A DNA stretch of 64,000 nt from Leptidea sinapis (GCF_905404315.1 NC_066269.1:11850501-11914500), one strand, 5' to 3'; shown: positions 21,463-32,904, numbered from the stretch's first letter. Notes: generated by a model not told the origin, from the letters alone. Made by a program: numbers and translations.

Positions 21463-21712
21463 TTATATATTAAAAAGAGCGCATATTGCAAGACTCGAAA
21501 GCTTCCTAATTGGGACGCATTTTGACAGTAACGTTTGAACACAAACTATGACATTGACAGACACTGGCTGCTTTCTTATTTAGGGATCCGTACTCGTAGG
21601 GTAACCAGCTTGAATTGTATTGCTATGGCTCCGATGTCGATCCGTTCGTCCCGTCCTCAATAGTTCGACGGCTAAAACCAAAATGGTGATTCGGAAATTA
21701 CAAATGTTTATA
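21463..21712. other. Intergenic with a repeat scrap
   Basis: 'agggatccgtactcgtagg' near 21583 resembles the ggttccgtagcc repeat family at 27941. Otherwise nothing recognised. Confidence 0.3.
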
Positions 21713-22066
21713 TCTTAATACATTAAATTACATGACACGTCGTTTGTCCGCGATGGACTCCTAAACTAATGAACGGATTTTAATGGGGATTACTTCATGG
21801 AGTGCAGTTTAGTACAACTTGAGAGATAGGATAGTTTATATTTCGATTTGGGACCCATAATTATTTTTATTTTCAATATTTGTTTTGTATGGACATATTT
21901 TCTATGAGCGAATTTAGTGACGCACGGTTTGACAGTTCTGCTGTGAAACAATTTCATTATAACAACTGGGAGCATTTTTTACGAAATAAATCTTGATGTT
22001 TTGAAATATTATTGGCAAATTCCTATAAAATAGTATCTACAGAACAACGTCTGTCGGGTCAGCTAG
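21713..22066 (+). mobile_element. Non-autonomous Helitron, complete ends
   Basis: Begins TC after A (21712) and ends CTAG before T (22067), the A/T target expected for Helitrons. It contains 'ttgtccgcgatggactccta' and the hairpin acaga / tctgt just before the end. Confidence 0.8.
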
Positions 22067-22100
22067 TACTGTATATAATAGTAGTTTGTGTGACTGTACA

Positions 22101-22464
22101 TCTATACTAATACTAATAATATATAAAGCTGCAGTGTTTGTTTGTTTGAACGCGCTAATCTCTGGTACTACTGGTCCGATTTGAATGATTCTTTCAGTGT
22201 TGGGTAGTTATTAGTATTCTTTCATTTATCGAGGAAGGCTATAGGCTATGTTTTTTTTTTTCAAAATTAGGGATCCGTAATAAAATTGCTATTTTGTAAC
22301 ACAAGGTGTAAAATCGAAAACCTATTTTTGCGTGCGCTGCAAAAACTATTGACAATAGAACAAAATGATGTACAGGCTATAATATAGGCAATATTTTATT
22401 ACTTATAAAACTATCGCGTGAATTATACTTTATATGGCAAAACAACGTTTGCCGGGTCAGCTAG
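22101..22464 (+). mobile_element. Non-autonomous Helitron (ggcaaa hairpin type), complete ends
   Basis: TC at 22101 after A, CTAG at 22461-22464 before T. The hairpin is ggcaaa / tttgcc around the loop acaacg. The body is unlike the neighbouring copies, so only the end is shared: a different subfamily. Confidence 0.8.
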
Positions 22465-23301
22465 TAATGAATAGCTAGGCGTGCATTGATTTTCCTGTGC
22501 GGTAGGCACTGTAGATCTAACTACTAATAATTACACGTATATTTTAAAATTTATTATATTTATGAGTTAATAACGATATCAATCCCATACTTTTTCTAAA
22601 AAAATTGCATGAAACGCAGCTTGCATTGAATCTACTACTATCTACGACACTAGTTCCGTTGGCTTTTAGCGCAAGGAAATCTTACTGATTCGGTCATCTT
22701 TAAAAGTTTGGTTATAATGATGGAACTAAATTTAATTTAATAAGGCTAGGGTTATTCATTTATATTGTTAAGAATGTAGGCAGTGCATAATTGCCTATAT
22801 GTTATGCACGCCCCTGTGAAGAGCATTAACCCTGGGGACCGATCCAACAGCCTTGAGGAATCGAGCGGAGCTAGGTTACCTCTCTCGTACAAGATCGTCA
22901 TTGTTTTAATTCGGAATTAAAAGCATTTTTAATTTATTACAAAGATAATACAATTTTCTTTAAAAAATTAACAAAACTATGTCATGTTAAATAGTATTGG
23001 TGTACAATTAATAAATTTTCGTACAATTTTTATGTAGATTGAATGATTAGCATGGCTCCAACTGTAAAAGTTAATATTTTTGTGATTTTATTCGCACTGT
23101 CTATAAAAAAAAAGAAATGTAATGAAAATATGATTTCTCTTCTCATATACTATAGATTTTATATTATTTTTTTGTAAAGAAACCGACTTCAAAAACAATA
23201 GATATAATGCGTATTTTTATACAATCTAATTAATAATTCTAATTCTAATTATGATTATTGTTATTTTTGGAGTCTGTGTAATCCAAGATAGGTTTGTAAC
23301 T
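22465..23301. other. Intergenic, nothing recognised
   Basis: AT-rich with a GC-richer block at about 22800-22915 that has no frame or known motif. Confidence 0.3.
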
Positions 23302-23380
23302 ACAATGGAACTGGCGCGTTCCGTGCGAGCGCTCTTTCCACTGAGCTAACCGTTCGAGTGACGTATCGTTGATAAATCTT
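23302..23380 (-). repeat. SINE S2 fragment
   Basis: 'gcgcgttccgtgcgagcg' and 'gttcgagtgacgtatcgttg' match S2 at 10330-10400. Only the central part is present. Confidence 0.7.
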
Positions 23381-23398
23381 GTATGTAAGAAAATCTTG

Positions 23399-23615
23399 GT
23401 GGGGGCCTACTGTCATTACATCTTCCGGTACGTGGTCGTCATTCGAGGACTTTACTGCCCGAACGGAAATCTGTCCGTCGAGCTAGATGCCCTGCCCACT
23501 GCTACTTCAGTTTCGCAGCCATCTGGGCAATGTCGGTTCGGTAACTTTAGTTCTCCTACGGATCTCGTCATTTCTGATTCGATCTCGCAGGGAAACTCCG
23601 AGCGACAATGAGCTT
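23399..23615 (-). pseudogene. RTE-like LINE C-terminal fragment
   Basis: On the minus strand GVSLRDRIRNDEIRRRT is readable, the region just before the end of RTE-type reverse transcriptases, followed by frame breaks. The + strand part 'tcttccggtacgtggt' is shared with 48758-48943, another RTE tail. Catalytic domains are absent. Confidence 0.65.
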
Positions 23616-23740
23616 CCTCATAAGGCCGATAGCCGACTGGCAAAACACACTGGTTAACAACACCCATCTGCAGACACTGTAGTATTTTTTGTATTGCGAA
23701 TATAATATAGGTTATAAGTATATCTCTAAGTCAATAAATA

Positions 23741-24105
23741 ATAGTTTAAAAAAAATTAAAAAACAAGCTTTTTATAGAAAACCGAACTAAAAAATAGAAA
23801 ATAAATATTTTATTGACAGATATGAGTAGTAGAGTGATTATCATTCTGATAATATCTTAAAAAGCACCACACGCTTTTTTTAAAATAAATAAAAAATATT
23901 TTATATTTTTTTAGTTCGGATTTCTATAAAAAGCGTGTTTTTTAAACTATTATTTTTTTATCAAATTAGTGTAATGTTATCGGTCCTCGATAAATCTTCA
24001 AAGTTTGAACAAAATCTAGCCGTTTTAAGTGGGTCAAAATCGCGCCCAAAGAAGTCGGTTACAAACATACAAACATACAGGTGAAGCTAATAAAAAGCGT
24101 ATAAA
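23741..24105. repeat. Foldback plus 'agaagtcggttacaaac' repeat
   Basis: The arms 'agtttaaaaaaaattaaaaa ... ctttttatagaaaaccgaac' (from 23741) and their complement (to 23955) form an inverted repeat. It is followed by 'tcggtcctcgataaatct ... gggtcaaaatcgcgccca ... agtcggttacaaac', a block repeated at 35196-35330 and 60060-60210. Confidence 0.65.
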
Positions 24106-24235
24106 AAATATTGGTTCCGGGTAAGTTATCACCAACATATCATATTCTTATGATTTAGGTAAGTGTTACAATCATTTATATTTAAATTAATATCGTGCAT
24201 AAATAAAATTTGAAAACAAAATTTGTTATTAGACT

Positions 24236-24490
24236 TTCAAGAGCGACATCTCAAGTCAATTTCCTAATTTGCAAATACTGGGCTTGAGCAGGTTATCAAC
24301 TGTAAAGTAGATCCTGTAGATGAAGCAACAACCTGAGAGTTGAACAAAGCATACATGATTTTATGACGATACGTCACTCGAACGGTTAACTCAGTTGGAA
24401 GAGCACTCGCACGGAACGCGAGAGGTCGTGGGTTTGAGTCCCACATTGTTCATAAAATTTTATTTGCGTATTAATCCTAGAAGTGAGGGT
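24236..24490 (+). repeat. tRNA-derived SINE S2, best copy
   Basis: 'cgaacggttaactcagttgg' (A-box side) and 'gtgggtttgagtcccac' (B-box) give a tRNA-like head, followed by 'ataaaattttattt'. A 5' extension (agagcgacatctcaag ... gagagttgaacaaagc) is shared with 50072. The reverse strand opens a 60-codon frame starting MWDSNPRPLAFRASALP, a spurious SINE translation. Confidence 0.8.
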
Positions 24491-24935
24491 TATCACTCTG
24501 AAAACATAGCAAATTGTTAATATCGTGATAAAGTAATTAAATCAAATTATTCAAATGATGTTCTCAAATTCAGGTTTATGCGATTTTGTTGTGATTTGCA
24601 TATGGGTGAGAGTACTGACCGCTTGAAAATTTATGACAACAACATCGGTCAGAGGTGCTTACTCAAACCAACTCATAATAATTGATTGTTATTTAAAACT
24701 TTCAAAAGATCGTTTAAAGATATAAAAACTTTAATTTGTTGGCACGTAAAGTTCACTGCAGGTCATCGTACAGATGAACTGTGACATTTGGTTTGGTGAG
24801 AGTTACATTAAGAAGCACAGAAAGTTGAAACAAATAACATTTTACTTATTTTTTTTTTGTGTAAGGATTATCTGACTCCCACTATTACGCTTTCGCATAC
24901 TATGTACCATAATATTAAAATATTAATATATATTA
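24491..24935. other. Intergenic, nothing recognised
   Basis: No supported feature. 'tctgactcccactattac' near 24868 resembles the pogo-like terminus at 4966 and may be a solo end. Confidence 0.3.
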
Positions 24936-25290
24936 CTAGCTGACCCAGCAAACGTTGTATTGCCATATATAGTAATAAGAAAAAATCAATAATTAAATTA
25001 TTAAAGTTTCTTTTTACCTCCTGAGAAAGTAAGAAAGATATAAATATTCTAATTACTTATTCATTTTAAACTATTCTTTCAATTTGATTTCTGAACGACG
25101 GGGGACACATCAAAGGAAAAACAAAGTTGTTGTTTTTATTTAATTCCGAGCATTTTTTCATATTTATTTACCTTTTAAACCTTCCCTGGGCTTCCACAAA
25201 TAATTCAAGACCAAAATTAGCCAAATCGGACCAGCCGTTCTTGAGTTTTAGCGAGACTAACGAACAGTAATTCATTTTTATATATATAGA
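24936..25290 (-). mobile_element. Non-autonomous Helitron
   Basis: CTAG at 24936, then 'ctgacccagcaaacgttgta', a third hairpin version (gcaa / ttgc). The body resembles 21087-21462 near its 5' end ('acatcaaaggaaaaacaaag', 'gagactaacgaacagtaatt'). Confidence 0.75.
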
Positions 25291-25699
25291 TAGATTAACC
25301 TTAGTATGGGGTTCGTATCACTGACCTGTATAAATACCACTAGACAGGCTGTTCCATATGTTTTGTGTGCTTATTGGAAGCGCCACTCGCGAGCGTCCTG
25401 AGAACTAATTTTGACGTATAATACAAATGGCTGCGGAAGAACGGACAATACTCCGACGTATTTTTGTATTTTAAATTAATTTCGTTCGTTTTCCGTGTTA
25501 TTTATTTATACTTCAAGAATCAACGTTATAAAGTACACAATTTTTTTTTTGTAAATAGTTTCCCAACTTCTATTGATGTTTGCTGAGGTTGTCATCACTA
25601 GTTTTAGTACTGCAGACTCTCGCAACACGGCGAACAGCGCCAAAATGGCGAAGCAAACAGGCACAAAAGCACTTAGACAACCGCTAGTCCAGTAGTATA
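25291..25699. other. Intergenic, nothing secure
   Basis: A short frame MAAEERTILRRIFVF near 25428 and 'gacaggctgttccatatg' near 25363 hint at another DNA-transposon end, but no matching terminus was found. Confidence 0.25.
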
Positions 25700-26142
25700 C
25701 AGGCTGTCCCAAAGGTATGTCCCATGAAGGGAAAGTACCTTAAATATCGAAGATTGTATAACATATCTTTCACGTATCCCCAAAAGAAGAAATCTAATGG
25801 TGTAAGGTCCGGGGATCTGGCCGGCCATCTAATCGGTTCATTCGTACCAATCCAAGTAGGAAAACATTCATTTTACGTTGTTCCTTTCTTTTAAAATACT
25901 ATGTTTCTTAAGAAGAGTTATTAGTTTTTGGCCATTCTTTCGATTAGCATTATAAAAGTAGGTGTGTTTTTTTTACATTTCAGTCGGTTCGATTCCCAGA
26001 CGAGGCAAGTAATTTTTAGAAAATCTTTGAATGCAGAAGTACTAACTTTTAAAAATAACATAAAGTCTTCTTTCAGTAAAATAGCCTATCTTCGATATTT
26101 AAGGTACTTTCCCTACATGTCCTATAACTTTGGGACAACCTG
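25700..26142 (-). mobile_element. Tc1/mariner-superfamily deletion derivative
   Basis: Termini 'caggctgtcccaaaggtatg' and the complement of 'caggttgtcccaaagttat' form inverted repeats of about 55 bp, flanked by TA on both sides. Inside, on the minus strand (about 25860-25755), WIGTNEPIRW, then PARSPDLTPLDFFFWGYVKD can be read, the third catalytic segment of a DDE transposase. The first two catalytic residues are missing, so this is an internally deleted, non-autonomous copy. Confidence 0.8.
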
Positions 26143-26144
26143 TA

Positions 26145-26384
26145 TAGTAGAGGTCATTGGTTCGTATACTAAGTTTATGGTTTATAGTCCTATCGGTTCT
26201 GGCAGGTGATATTAAGTAAATCATAGATTCATCCACATTAATTTATTATTATTTGTCTCGCCTCTTAATATACATAATAACAGCAATACAAATGAAGAAA
26301 TTATATTATTCAATTTTTGTTTACGTTATTTTTTACAATGCCAAACATCAATTAGAATGTCAGATCGATGACAGATGGAAGAGA
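26145..26384. other. Intergenic, nothing recognised
   Basis: No supported feature. Confidence 0.3.
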
Positions 26385-26685
26385 TGTGTCACCTGATTCC
26401 TTCCGCCGAATTTCACCTTCGCACGACACGCCACAAGTTAGGATATCATCCTCACCATCTGGATGTGGTCCTCCACAGTGCGGTTTTCAAGGAGCATTCT
26501 TCCACGTAATATAAAGCTGTGGAATGAACTTCCTTGTGCGGTGCTTTTGGGATTTGACAAGGCCGGTAACGCTCCTGTGATTCCTCTGGTGTTGCAAGAG
26601 CATGTGAGCGGCAGTGATTACTTAACACCAGTTGACCCGTACGTACGTCTGTCCTACTTTTCCATAAAAAAAAACAAGATGATGG
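26385..26685 (+). pseudogene. 3' end of jockey-like LINE
   Basis: Reads LIPSAEFHLRTTRHKLGYHP and then AVFKEHSSTYYKAVE, followed by the family 3' end (gttgcaagagcatgtgagc ... cataaaaaaaa). Matches the C-terminus of the copies at 1598 and 28236. Strongly 5'-truncated. Confidence 0.8.
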
Positions 26686-26689
26686 ATTA

Positions 26690-27003
26690 CTAATAATAAG
26701 AAAAACCTCGTTTTATATTAAAATAGAATGAATTATAGTTAAACAACTTATGGCTGACCTCTTGTCGTAATACTCCATTATATAATTATATTTAATTACA
26801 TAGATGAGAAAACTTCTAGAAACATAATTCAAAGGTAATTAATTGTTTTATAGCAGAGACTATGCAGTTCGAAAATACAAAAAAAAAACACAACTTAAAT
26901 AGAAGTTACACTACCGTACCTACCTTTAATTCTCCAAAACTACCACTTCCTAAAGTTTAAGTCCTATCTTAGTCGAAAGCTGATATAAAATGTACACCGT
27001 TAA
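26690..27003. other. Intergenic, nothing recognised
   Basis: No supported feature. Confidence 0.3.
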
Positions 27004-27295
27004 TGTTAAAGGTAATGCATAAGTTTGGACAGGAGACAACTAAGAGCCCTCATGGGGTTCCTCTCAGGCCACTGCAACCTGACGGGCACCTAGCCAGAAT
27101 GGGTCTCAGGAATCAAACCTGTGCAGATTCTGTCTTGAAGCCGCTGAAGACCCCATACACATCCTTCTGGAAGGCGAGGCCATTGCCAGAATTAGGCTGG
27201 GATGTCTTAAAACACCTTCACTCAAAACAGAGACCGTGCTCTGCTAGTCCCTATGTGAATCCTACGCTTCTTAAAAGGAATAGGTCTTGAGAATA
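27004..27295 (+). pseudogene. LINE C-terminal zinc-knuckle fragment
   Basis: One frame reads LMGFLSGHCNLTGHLARMGL, and after a one-base break CRFCLEAAEDPIHILLEGEA, then ARIRLGCL to a stop. The GHCxLxxHLxxMGL...C..C...E...H(I/V)LLEC pattern lies downstream of the RNase H domain in several LINE clades (Loa/R1/I-like). The expected final Cys of LLEC is Gly (LLEG). No catalytic domain remains. Confidence 0.7.
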
Positions 27296-27475
27296 CAATT
27301 TAAATCCCGGCACACGTTTCGTAGTCAGTAGCCTCGATTTTTACACAGCTCGTTGTTTTTTTTAGACATAGGAAGTCGAGGATAGGCGCGCTAGCTCAAG
27401 CAGGGGGTACAATAGATCCTAGGATTTAAGTACATCAAAATCCCCTACTCATAATAATAATAATAATGTAGAATG
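27296..27475. other. Intergenic with (AAT)n
   Basis: An ATA/AAT array at about 27450-27470; nothing else. Confidence 0.4.
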
Positions 27476-27880
27476 TTGCCGGCTTTTAAGTTGAGAGTCT
27501 TGACGGTTAGGGTCCTTAAAGTCCTATCAGTTCGGGATAACAGTAGCTGGTTGTTGATTCCAATTCCTCTGCGGGGCAAGAAAGAGAGAACCCAAAGATT
27601 CAAGCCGATCAGAGATGACTTGATATTCAATGATTCGAGTCGCTCTTCATTGTATGCGGTTAAATGGAAGAATCTGGTACTAAGGAGCGCACCAGAGGTG
27701 AGAACAGTACTTCATGAGAGGCCGAATTTGCGCCTTATATAGTTGTAGGCGGTGGCTTATAGTAAAATACTGTCTCGCCCTACAGAGTACATCAAGCATT
27801 TTAGAGGCCATTTTAGCCTTCCTCCAAGTGACCGAAAGCGAACTGAAATTCGCATATATTGACGCCTTGACCAGAATCAA
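27476..27880 (-). pseudogene. 3' part of a second jockey-like LINE family
   Basis: Minus frame 27880-27680 reads KASIYANFSSLSVTWRKAKM and then QLYKAQIRPLMKYCSHLW, the thumb region of jockey-like reverse transcriptases. The 3' end 'ttgccggcttttaag' matches 1412-1430. Distinct from the family at 28236 although related. Confidence 0.75.
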
Positions 27881-28235
27881 TGGTGAAAAGCAAAATATTA
27901 TACTAACAAGATATGATTTGACTTTAGTTATTTGGCATTTTTAGGGTTCCGTAGCCAAATGACTAAAAACGGAACACTTATAGATTCATCATGTCTATCT
28001 GTCCGTCCGTATGTCACACCCACTTTTTCCGAAACTATAAGAACTATACTGTTGAAACTTGGTAAGTAAATGTATTCTGTGAACCGCATTATGATTTTCA
28101 CACAAAAGTTGAAAAAAGAAATAGAAAAAAAAATATTAAATTTTGGGGGTCCATACTTAGAACTGAACTTTTTTTTTTTAAACTCAAAAAATTGTTTTCA
28201 TCAAACCCATACGTCTGTTACTGTGAATAGGTCTT

Positions 28236-31032
28236 TTTTTTATGGAGTAGGAGGGCAAACGAGCGTACGGGTCACCTGGTGTTAAGTGATCACCGCCGCC
28301 CACACTCTCCTGCAACACGAAGCTCATTCCAGCTTCGTGTTACGAGGAAGAAAGCCCCTTAGAAACCGCACTGTGGAGGACCGCCACACATCCAGATGGT
28401 GGGGATGATATCGTAACTTGTGGCGTGTCGTGCGAAGGTGAAATTCGGCGGCAGGAATCAGGTTGAACAGCTCTTCGGAACACTCCCCGTGATGAATGCG
28501 GTAGAAGACACAAAATGAAGCGACGTCCCTACGCAACGCTAAGTGATCCAGCCGTTCACAGAGTACTGGGTCCCCGACAATTCGAGCTGCTCTGCGTTGC
28601 ACGCGGTCAAATGTATCGAGCTGATACTGGGGTGCGCCAGACCAGAGATGACAGCAATACTCCATGTGAGGCCGGACCTGCGCTTTGTAGAGCGCAAGAA
28701 TGTGGGCCGGATTGAAGTATTGCCGTGCTCTATTTATGACGCCCAGTTTCTTCGAAGCCAGTTTGGCTTTGCCCTCCAGATGGCCACGGAATTGGCAAAC
28801 GCTCGAGATTTCGAGACCCAGTATTCCGATACTAGGCGAGGCTTTAAGGGAAGTGTTCTCAAAGAGCGGTGATACAGTAAGTGGGGTTTTTTTAGTGGTA
28901 AACGCGCAAACTTGAGTCTTCTGGGGGTTAAATTGGACAAGGTTCAACTTACCCCATTCCGCGACCTTCTCGAGAGAAGACTCGATAGAAGACACAAGTT
29001 TCTCCCGGCACTGGTCGATGTTTTCCCGAGAGAGACCTGCATGGCCCGTGTATACGGCATCACCAGTGCTGTCGTCTGCATAGCAATGCATGTTGGCGGT
29101 GTCCAACATGTCATTGATATGCAGAAGAAACAGCGTGGGAGATAGCACACAGCCTTGGGGCACTCCAGCGTTCACAGGCTTGGGATTCGAGCAATAACCG
29201 TCGACAAAGACCTGTATGCTGCGCCCAGTGAGGAAGCTGGAGGTCCACTTGTATAAGCTTTCGGGAAGCCCAAATGATGGAAGTTTTGCGAGGAGCACTT
29301 TGTGCCATACACGATCAAAGGCCTTCGCTATATCCAGGCTAACTGCCAGGCCTTCCCGCTTGCTTTCAATAGCCGCCGCCCATCTATGTGTTAGGTATAC
29401 CAGAAGATCGCCAGTCGACCGACCATGGCGAAAGCCGTACTGCCGGTACTGATCAACTGGTGACCCTCAAGGTATACCAAGAGCTGGCGATTAATTATGC
29501 TCTCCATGATTTTGAAGAGTAGGGAGGTAATAGCAATAGACCTTTAGTTTGCCGGATCCGAACTGTCTCCTTTTTTTGGGATCGGATGGACAAGGGCTGA
29601 CTTCCATGAATCAGGGACTACGCCTTTTGAATAAGAGTGCCGGAATAAACGCGTTAGCACCGGCGTCAACTCAGGGGCACACGTTCTAAGCACGATTGGA
29701 GAAATGCCATCCGGCCCGCTCGACTTCCTGATTTCCAACGAAAACAGAGCTCGCCTAACAGTTTTCTGTCGGAACTGTACTTCAGGCATGGAGCTCTGAC
29801 ACCGCGGGATGGTCGGCGGTGTTTTTCCGTTGTCGTCAAGAGTCGAGTTGAAGGCAAAAAGAGTGCACAGGAGATCGGCTTTCTCTTTTGCCGTATGGGC
29901 CAGGGTGTCATTCCTCATGTGCAACGGCGGCATGGACGGCTGGTTGAAAAATCTGGAGGCACGGTTATATTTCCTCTTCAGAACTTTGCAGTTCGGATCC
30001 TTTGAGCCCAGCGCCGCAACCCAAGTTCGATACGCCTGTTTTTTGCAGTCAGATGCTGCTTTAACTGACGCATCGAACCAGGGCTGTGATCTGCCACCGA
30101 TTGGTACTACAGAGCTTGGTATAAAAATATCCATGCCCTGCAGTATCACATCGGCTACTGCAACGGCGCAGGCACTAGGATCATCCGAAGGGAAACAAAC
30201 CCTGCCCCAAGGGTAGGATGCAAAAAAGGAACGCATCCTATCCCAATCTGCTGACTTGTAGTGCCAAACGCGGCGGGTCGCTGGTGGTCTGCGATGTTGG
30301 CGTCGGATAGGTACTACACTCCTGACCAGGCAATGACGACAAAGGGTCGGACGTTCCGAGAGGGGCGTCGACAGAGACCTGGTAACCATCGGTATGTGTA
30401 ATCAGCAGAAGATCTAATAAGGACGGCATGTGGCTATCCACATCCGGGAGCCGCGTTGGCGACTCAACCAATTATGACAGACCATACGCCAATGCAAAAT
30501 TATGCACAGATCGCCCTGCGTAGTCTGTAGTACGTGATCCAAGCCATTCGGCATTGTGCCCGTTGAAATCACCCAAGACTACGATTTCAGCGGAGGGGAT
30601 CTGAGCAAGCACGTCGTTAAATGCCGCTTGAACGCAGCCCATGAGGTGATCCGTTTCTGCGTTACCACTATGGGACCTGTAGACACACGCATAGATGCTG
30701 ACGTGGTCCTCTAAATCTACGCGGAGCCAGAGAGTAGACAGCTCCCTACCCTCAAAATTGCGAGGGGGGGGGGTAACACGGGGGGGGGGGGGGGGGCCCC
30801 CGGTCCTCGACACTATGCGAAACATAGCGGCACTAGGCCGCTGCTTCACGCCGGTATTCTGTGCGAGTGTGGTAAGTAACCCGGACGAGTCTGGCCCGAT
30901 TGTGCTGACGTCATAAGTCGGCAGCATGACTCTCCCACTTTTAAAAAGCCCGTAGTCACCTCTTACGACACCCTTGGACCTGGGACTATCCTATTCTTTT
31001 TACGCCCCGGGGCAGCACAGGGCAAAAATGAC
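28236..31032 (-). mobile_element. Jockey-like LINE, copy 2
   Basis: Minus-strand retrotransposon with clear boundaries: A-tail seen as a T-run at 28236, 5' end at 31032, target duplication aggtctt. An endonuclease part (30927-30472) has SAEIVVLGDFNGHNAEWLGS. A linker and the start of the reverse transcriptase lie at 30389-29544 (SGPDGISPIVL). The rest at 29298-28324 contains GVPQGCVLSP (residues 45-54), YADD (73-76) and the C-terminal LYKAQVRPHMEYCCHLWSG. Motif A (SLDIAKAFDRVW) is intact near 29330 in a different frame. ORF1 and the first part of the endonuclease are missing, there are at least two frameshifts, and a small deletion at about 28320 removes the LWNELP segment. Dead but less decayed than copy 1. 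Confidence 0.9.
30764..30801. repeat. Poly-G runs
   Basis: G10, then taacac, then G17 followed by C5, inside the LINE. Encodes a Pro-rich stretch on the minus strand. May be slippage or an assembly artefact. Confidence 0.85.
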
Positions 31033-31375
31033 AGGTCTTCAAAAATGATATTGAGATTTTTAAGCTGAATAGTTTGCGCGAGAGTCACTTCCAAAAATGG
31101 TAAAATCTGTGTTACCCCCTGTTACTTCTAAAATAAGAGAATGATAAAACTAAAAAAAAATATGATGCAAATTTCTACCAAAAATTTATTTGAACGAGAT
31201 CTATTATAAGTTGTTTTTTTTAATACGTATAATTGATGAGAGCTCATTTGCACCGCATGATTTTGAGCAAAGATTTTGCCTTTCGATTTAATATCATTTT
31301 CCTTTATATTAAATTACTTGCTGCTACGGAACCCTTCATGGGCGAGTACGACTCGCACTTGACCGCTTTTTTAGA

Positions 31376-31733
31376 AATTTACCTAATTTTAATAATTATT
31401 GTATTTTTGTAAAATGTGGGTATTTTGAATTTTACTTCCATAAAATGACACAATCACAAAGAAGTTAACATATTGTGTTTTATATATTAAGTGCCATAAT
31501 ATTTTTTGTGTAACCATTCAAGTTATTCAACACAACATATTCCATTCGTTTACAAATTATTGTAATCACGTCTTAATGTCTCACGTATATCTTATCTTAA
31601 TGTTTAACAAAGCGATAATATTCATTTAATGTAGCTATCGTTTGAAGTTAATCCACTTACATATGTTTTGTATTTTTAACTCTCAAACAGTTTATGCATT
31701 ACAACATCTGCGATTTATAAAACAACACAATAA
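31376..31733. other. Intergenic, nothing recognised
   Basis: AT-rich; no supported feature. Confidence 0.3.
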
Positions 31734-32026
31734 CCAGTGGGAGGCTCTTTTGCACAGGATGCCGGCTAGATAATGGGTACCATGACGGCGTGACTATTTC
31801 TGCCGTGATGCAGTAGTGTGTAAGCGTTATTGTGTTACGGTCTGAAGGGCGCTATTGGTAGCTATTGGAATTACTGGGCAAATGACACTTAACATCTTGT
31901 CTCAAGGTGACGAGAGGTTTTTCAAGAATCCTGAGCGGCACTGCATTGTTATTGGCATGGCGTATCAATTATCATCAGATGAACGTCCTGCTCGTCTCGT
32001 CTCTTATTTTCATAAAAAAACTTAGT
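31734..32026 (+). repeat. SINE-A copy
   Basis: 'ccagtgggaggctcttttgc' to 'ctcttattttcataaaaaa'. Near full length but with an internal deletion after 'aaggtgacgag'. Confidence 0.85.
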
Positions 32027-32095
32027 CTCTGCAAAACATTTTTGTTCTGTCAATTTGATTTTCAAACACGTCCATGAACTTTAATACTATTCAAA

Positions 32096-32285
32096 TTTAC
32101 ACACACACACACACACACATACTCACGCCTTGTTCCCGTCGGGGTAGGCAGAGACAATAGAATGCCATTTGCTTCTATACTTACAAACCTCACGCGCTTC
32201 CTCTACATTCATTACTCTTTTCATGCTCGCCGGTTGCGGGTGCTTCGGACCTCTCCTTTTCTCAAAACGTCCCCAATTTGATCTA
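32096..32285. repeat. (CA)n followed by a conserved repeat block
   Basis: About eleven CA units, then 'actcacgccttgttcccgtc' and 'ggggtaggcagagacaatag'. This CA-plus-block arrangement is a common lepidopteran interspersed repeat as far as I know; only one copy is in the window. Confidence 0.6.
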
Positions 32286-32431
32286 ACTATTCAAATTTCA
32301 TTCCCTTAATTTGTTTTATTATGTCAAACGTATTGCTATAACTAAAATTTTCATGTTGCCTCATCACTCCCTATCCCGTGAGCCTCTTGCCCTATTGCCC
32401 CCTCTTACATAAAAAAAAAGTTAAAATTATA

Positions 32432-32500
32432 CTAGCTGACCCGAAAGACACTGTTCTGTCAATATAATAAAATGATTTAAGTATTCGGGAATAATGTAGT
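32432..32500 (-). mobile_element. Helitron 3' end fragment
   Basis: 'ctagctgacccgaaagacac' and 'tgttctgtcaatataataa' keep CTAG and a degraded hairpin. The rest of the element cannot be aligned. Confidence 0.5.
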
Positions 32501-32904
32501 CTAAAGCCATCGGAAATGTGTAATCAAAGTTAATTAATAACGTTCTTATACAACAATTACACGCTAAAAATAACTTAACAATCTAAGATTAGATCGCACC
32601 TTCATATACCATTACACGTTTCGTCAATTCTAATTACTTAAATAAAGTTAATGATTTATGCGGATCCTTGAACTTGAAAGACTTCGTAACACAACCGGTG
32701 CTATTTAGTTTGTAATGGCACGTCATTACAGCGTCTATGTGAATTGTGCATTCATGTGCAAGTAATATTGTGTCTATGGTTCCGTAGCTCAAAAGGAAAA
32801 AGACACTTTTTCACAGATACACTCAAGTTTTCAGTTTTTTCAAACTTCAAACTTAACAAAACAAACTTAAAGTTAATTTTTAAAAAATTACCCACAATTC
32901 TCCA

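Larger units (their letters stand above)
27941..31375. repeat. 'ggttccgtagcc' repeat, split by a LINE
   Basis: The left part (27941-28235) begins 'ttagggttccgtagccaaat' and the right part (31033-31375) ends 'gctacggaacccttcatggg ... gactcgcacttgaccg'. Together they make one ~630 bp interspersed repeat into which the jockey-like LINE inserted, leaving the 7 bp duplication aggtctt (28229-28235 and 31033-31039). The class of the host repeat is unknown to me. Confidence 0.75.

Noticed and set aside
24264..24446. 60-codon frame beginning MWDSNPRPLAFRASALP
   Set aside because: It is the reverse strand of a tRNA-derived SINE; such translations are frequent artefacts.
30695..30916. Gly-rich + frame
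   Set aside because: Antisense of the LINE endonuclease over the poly-G runs.
32096..32120. (CA)n as possible regulatory Z-DNA
   Set aside because: Short and part of a common interspersed repeat; no gene nearby.
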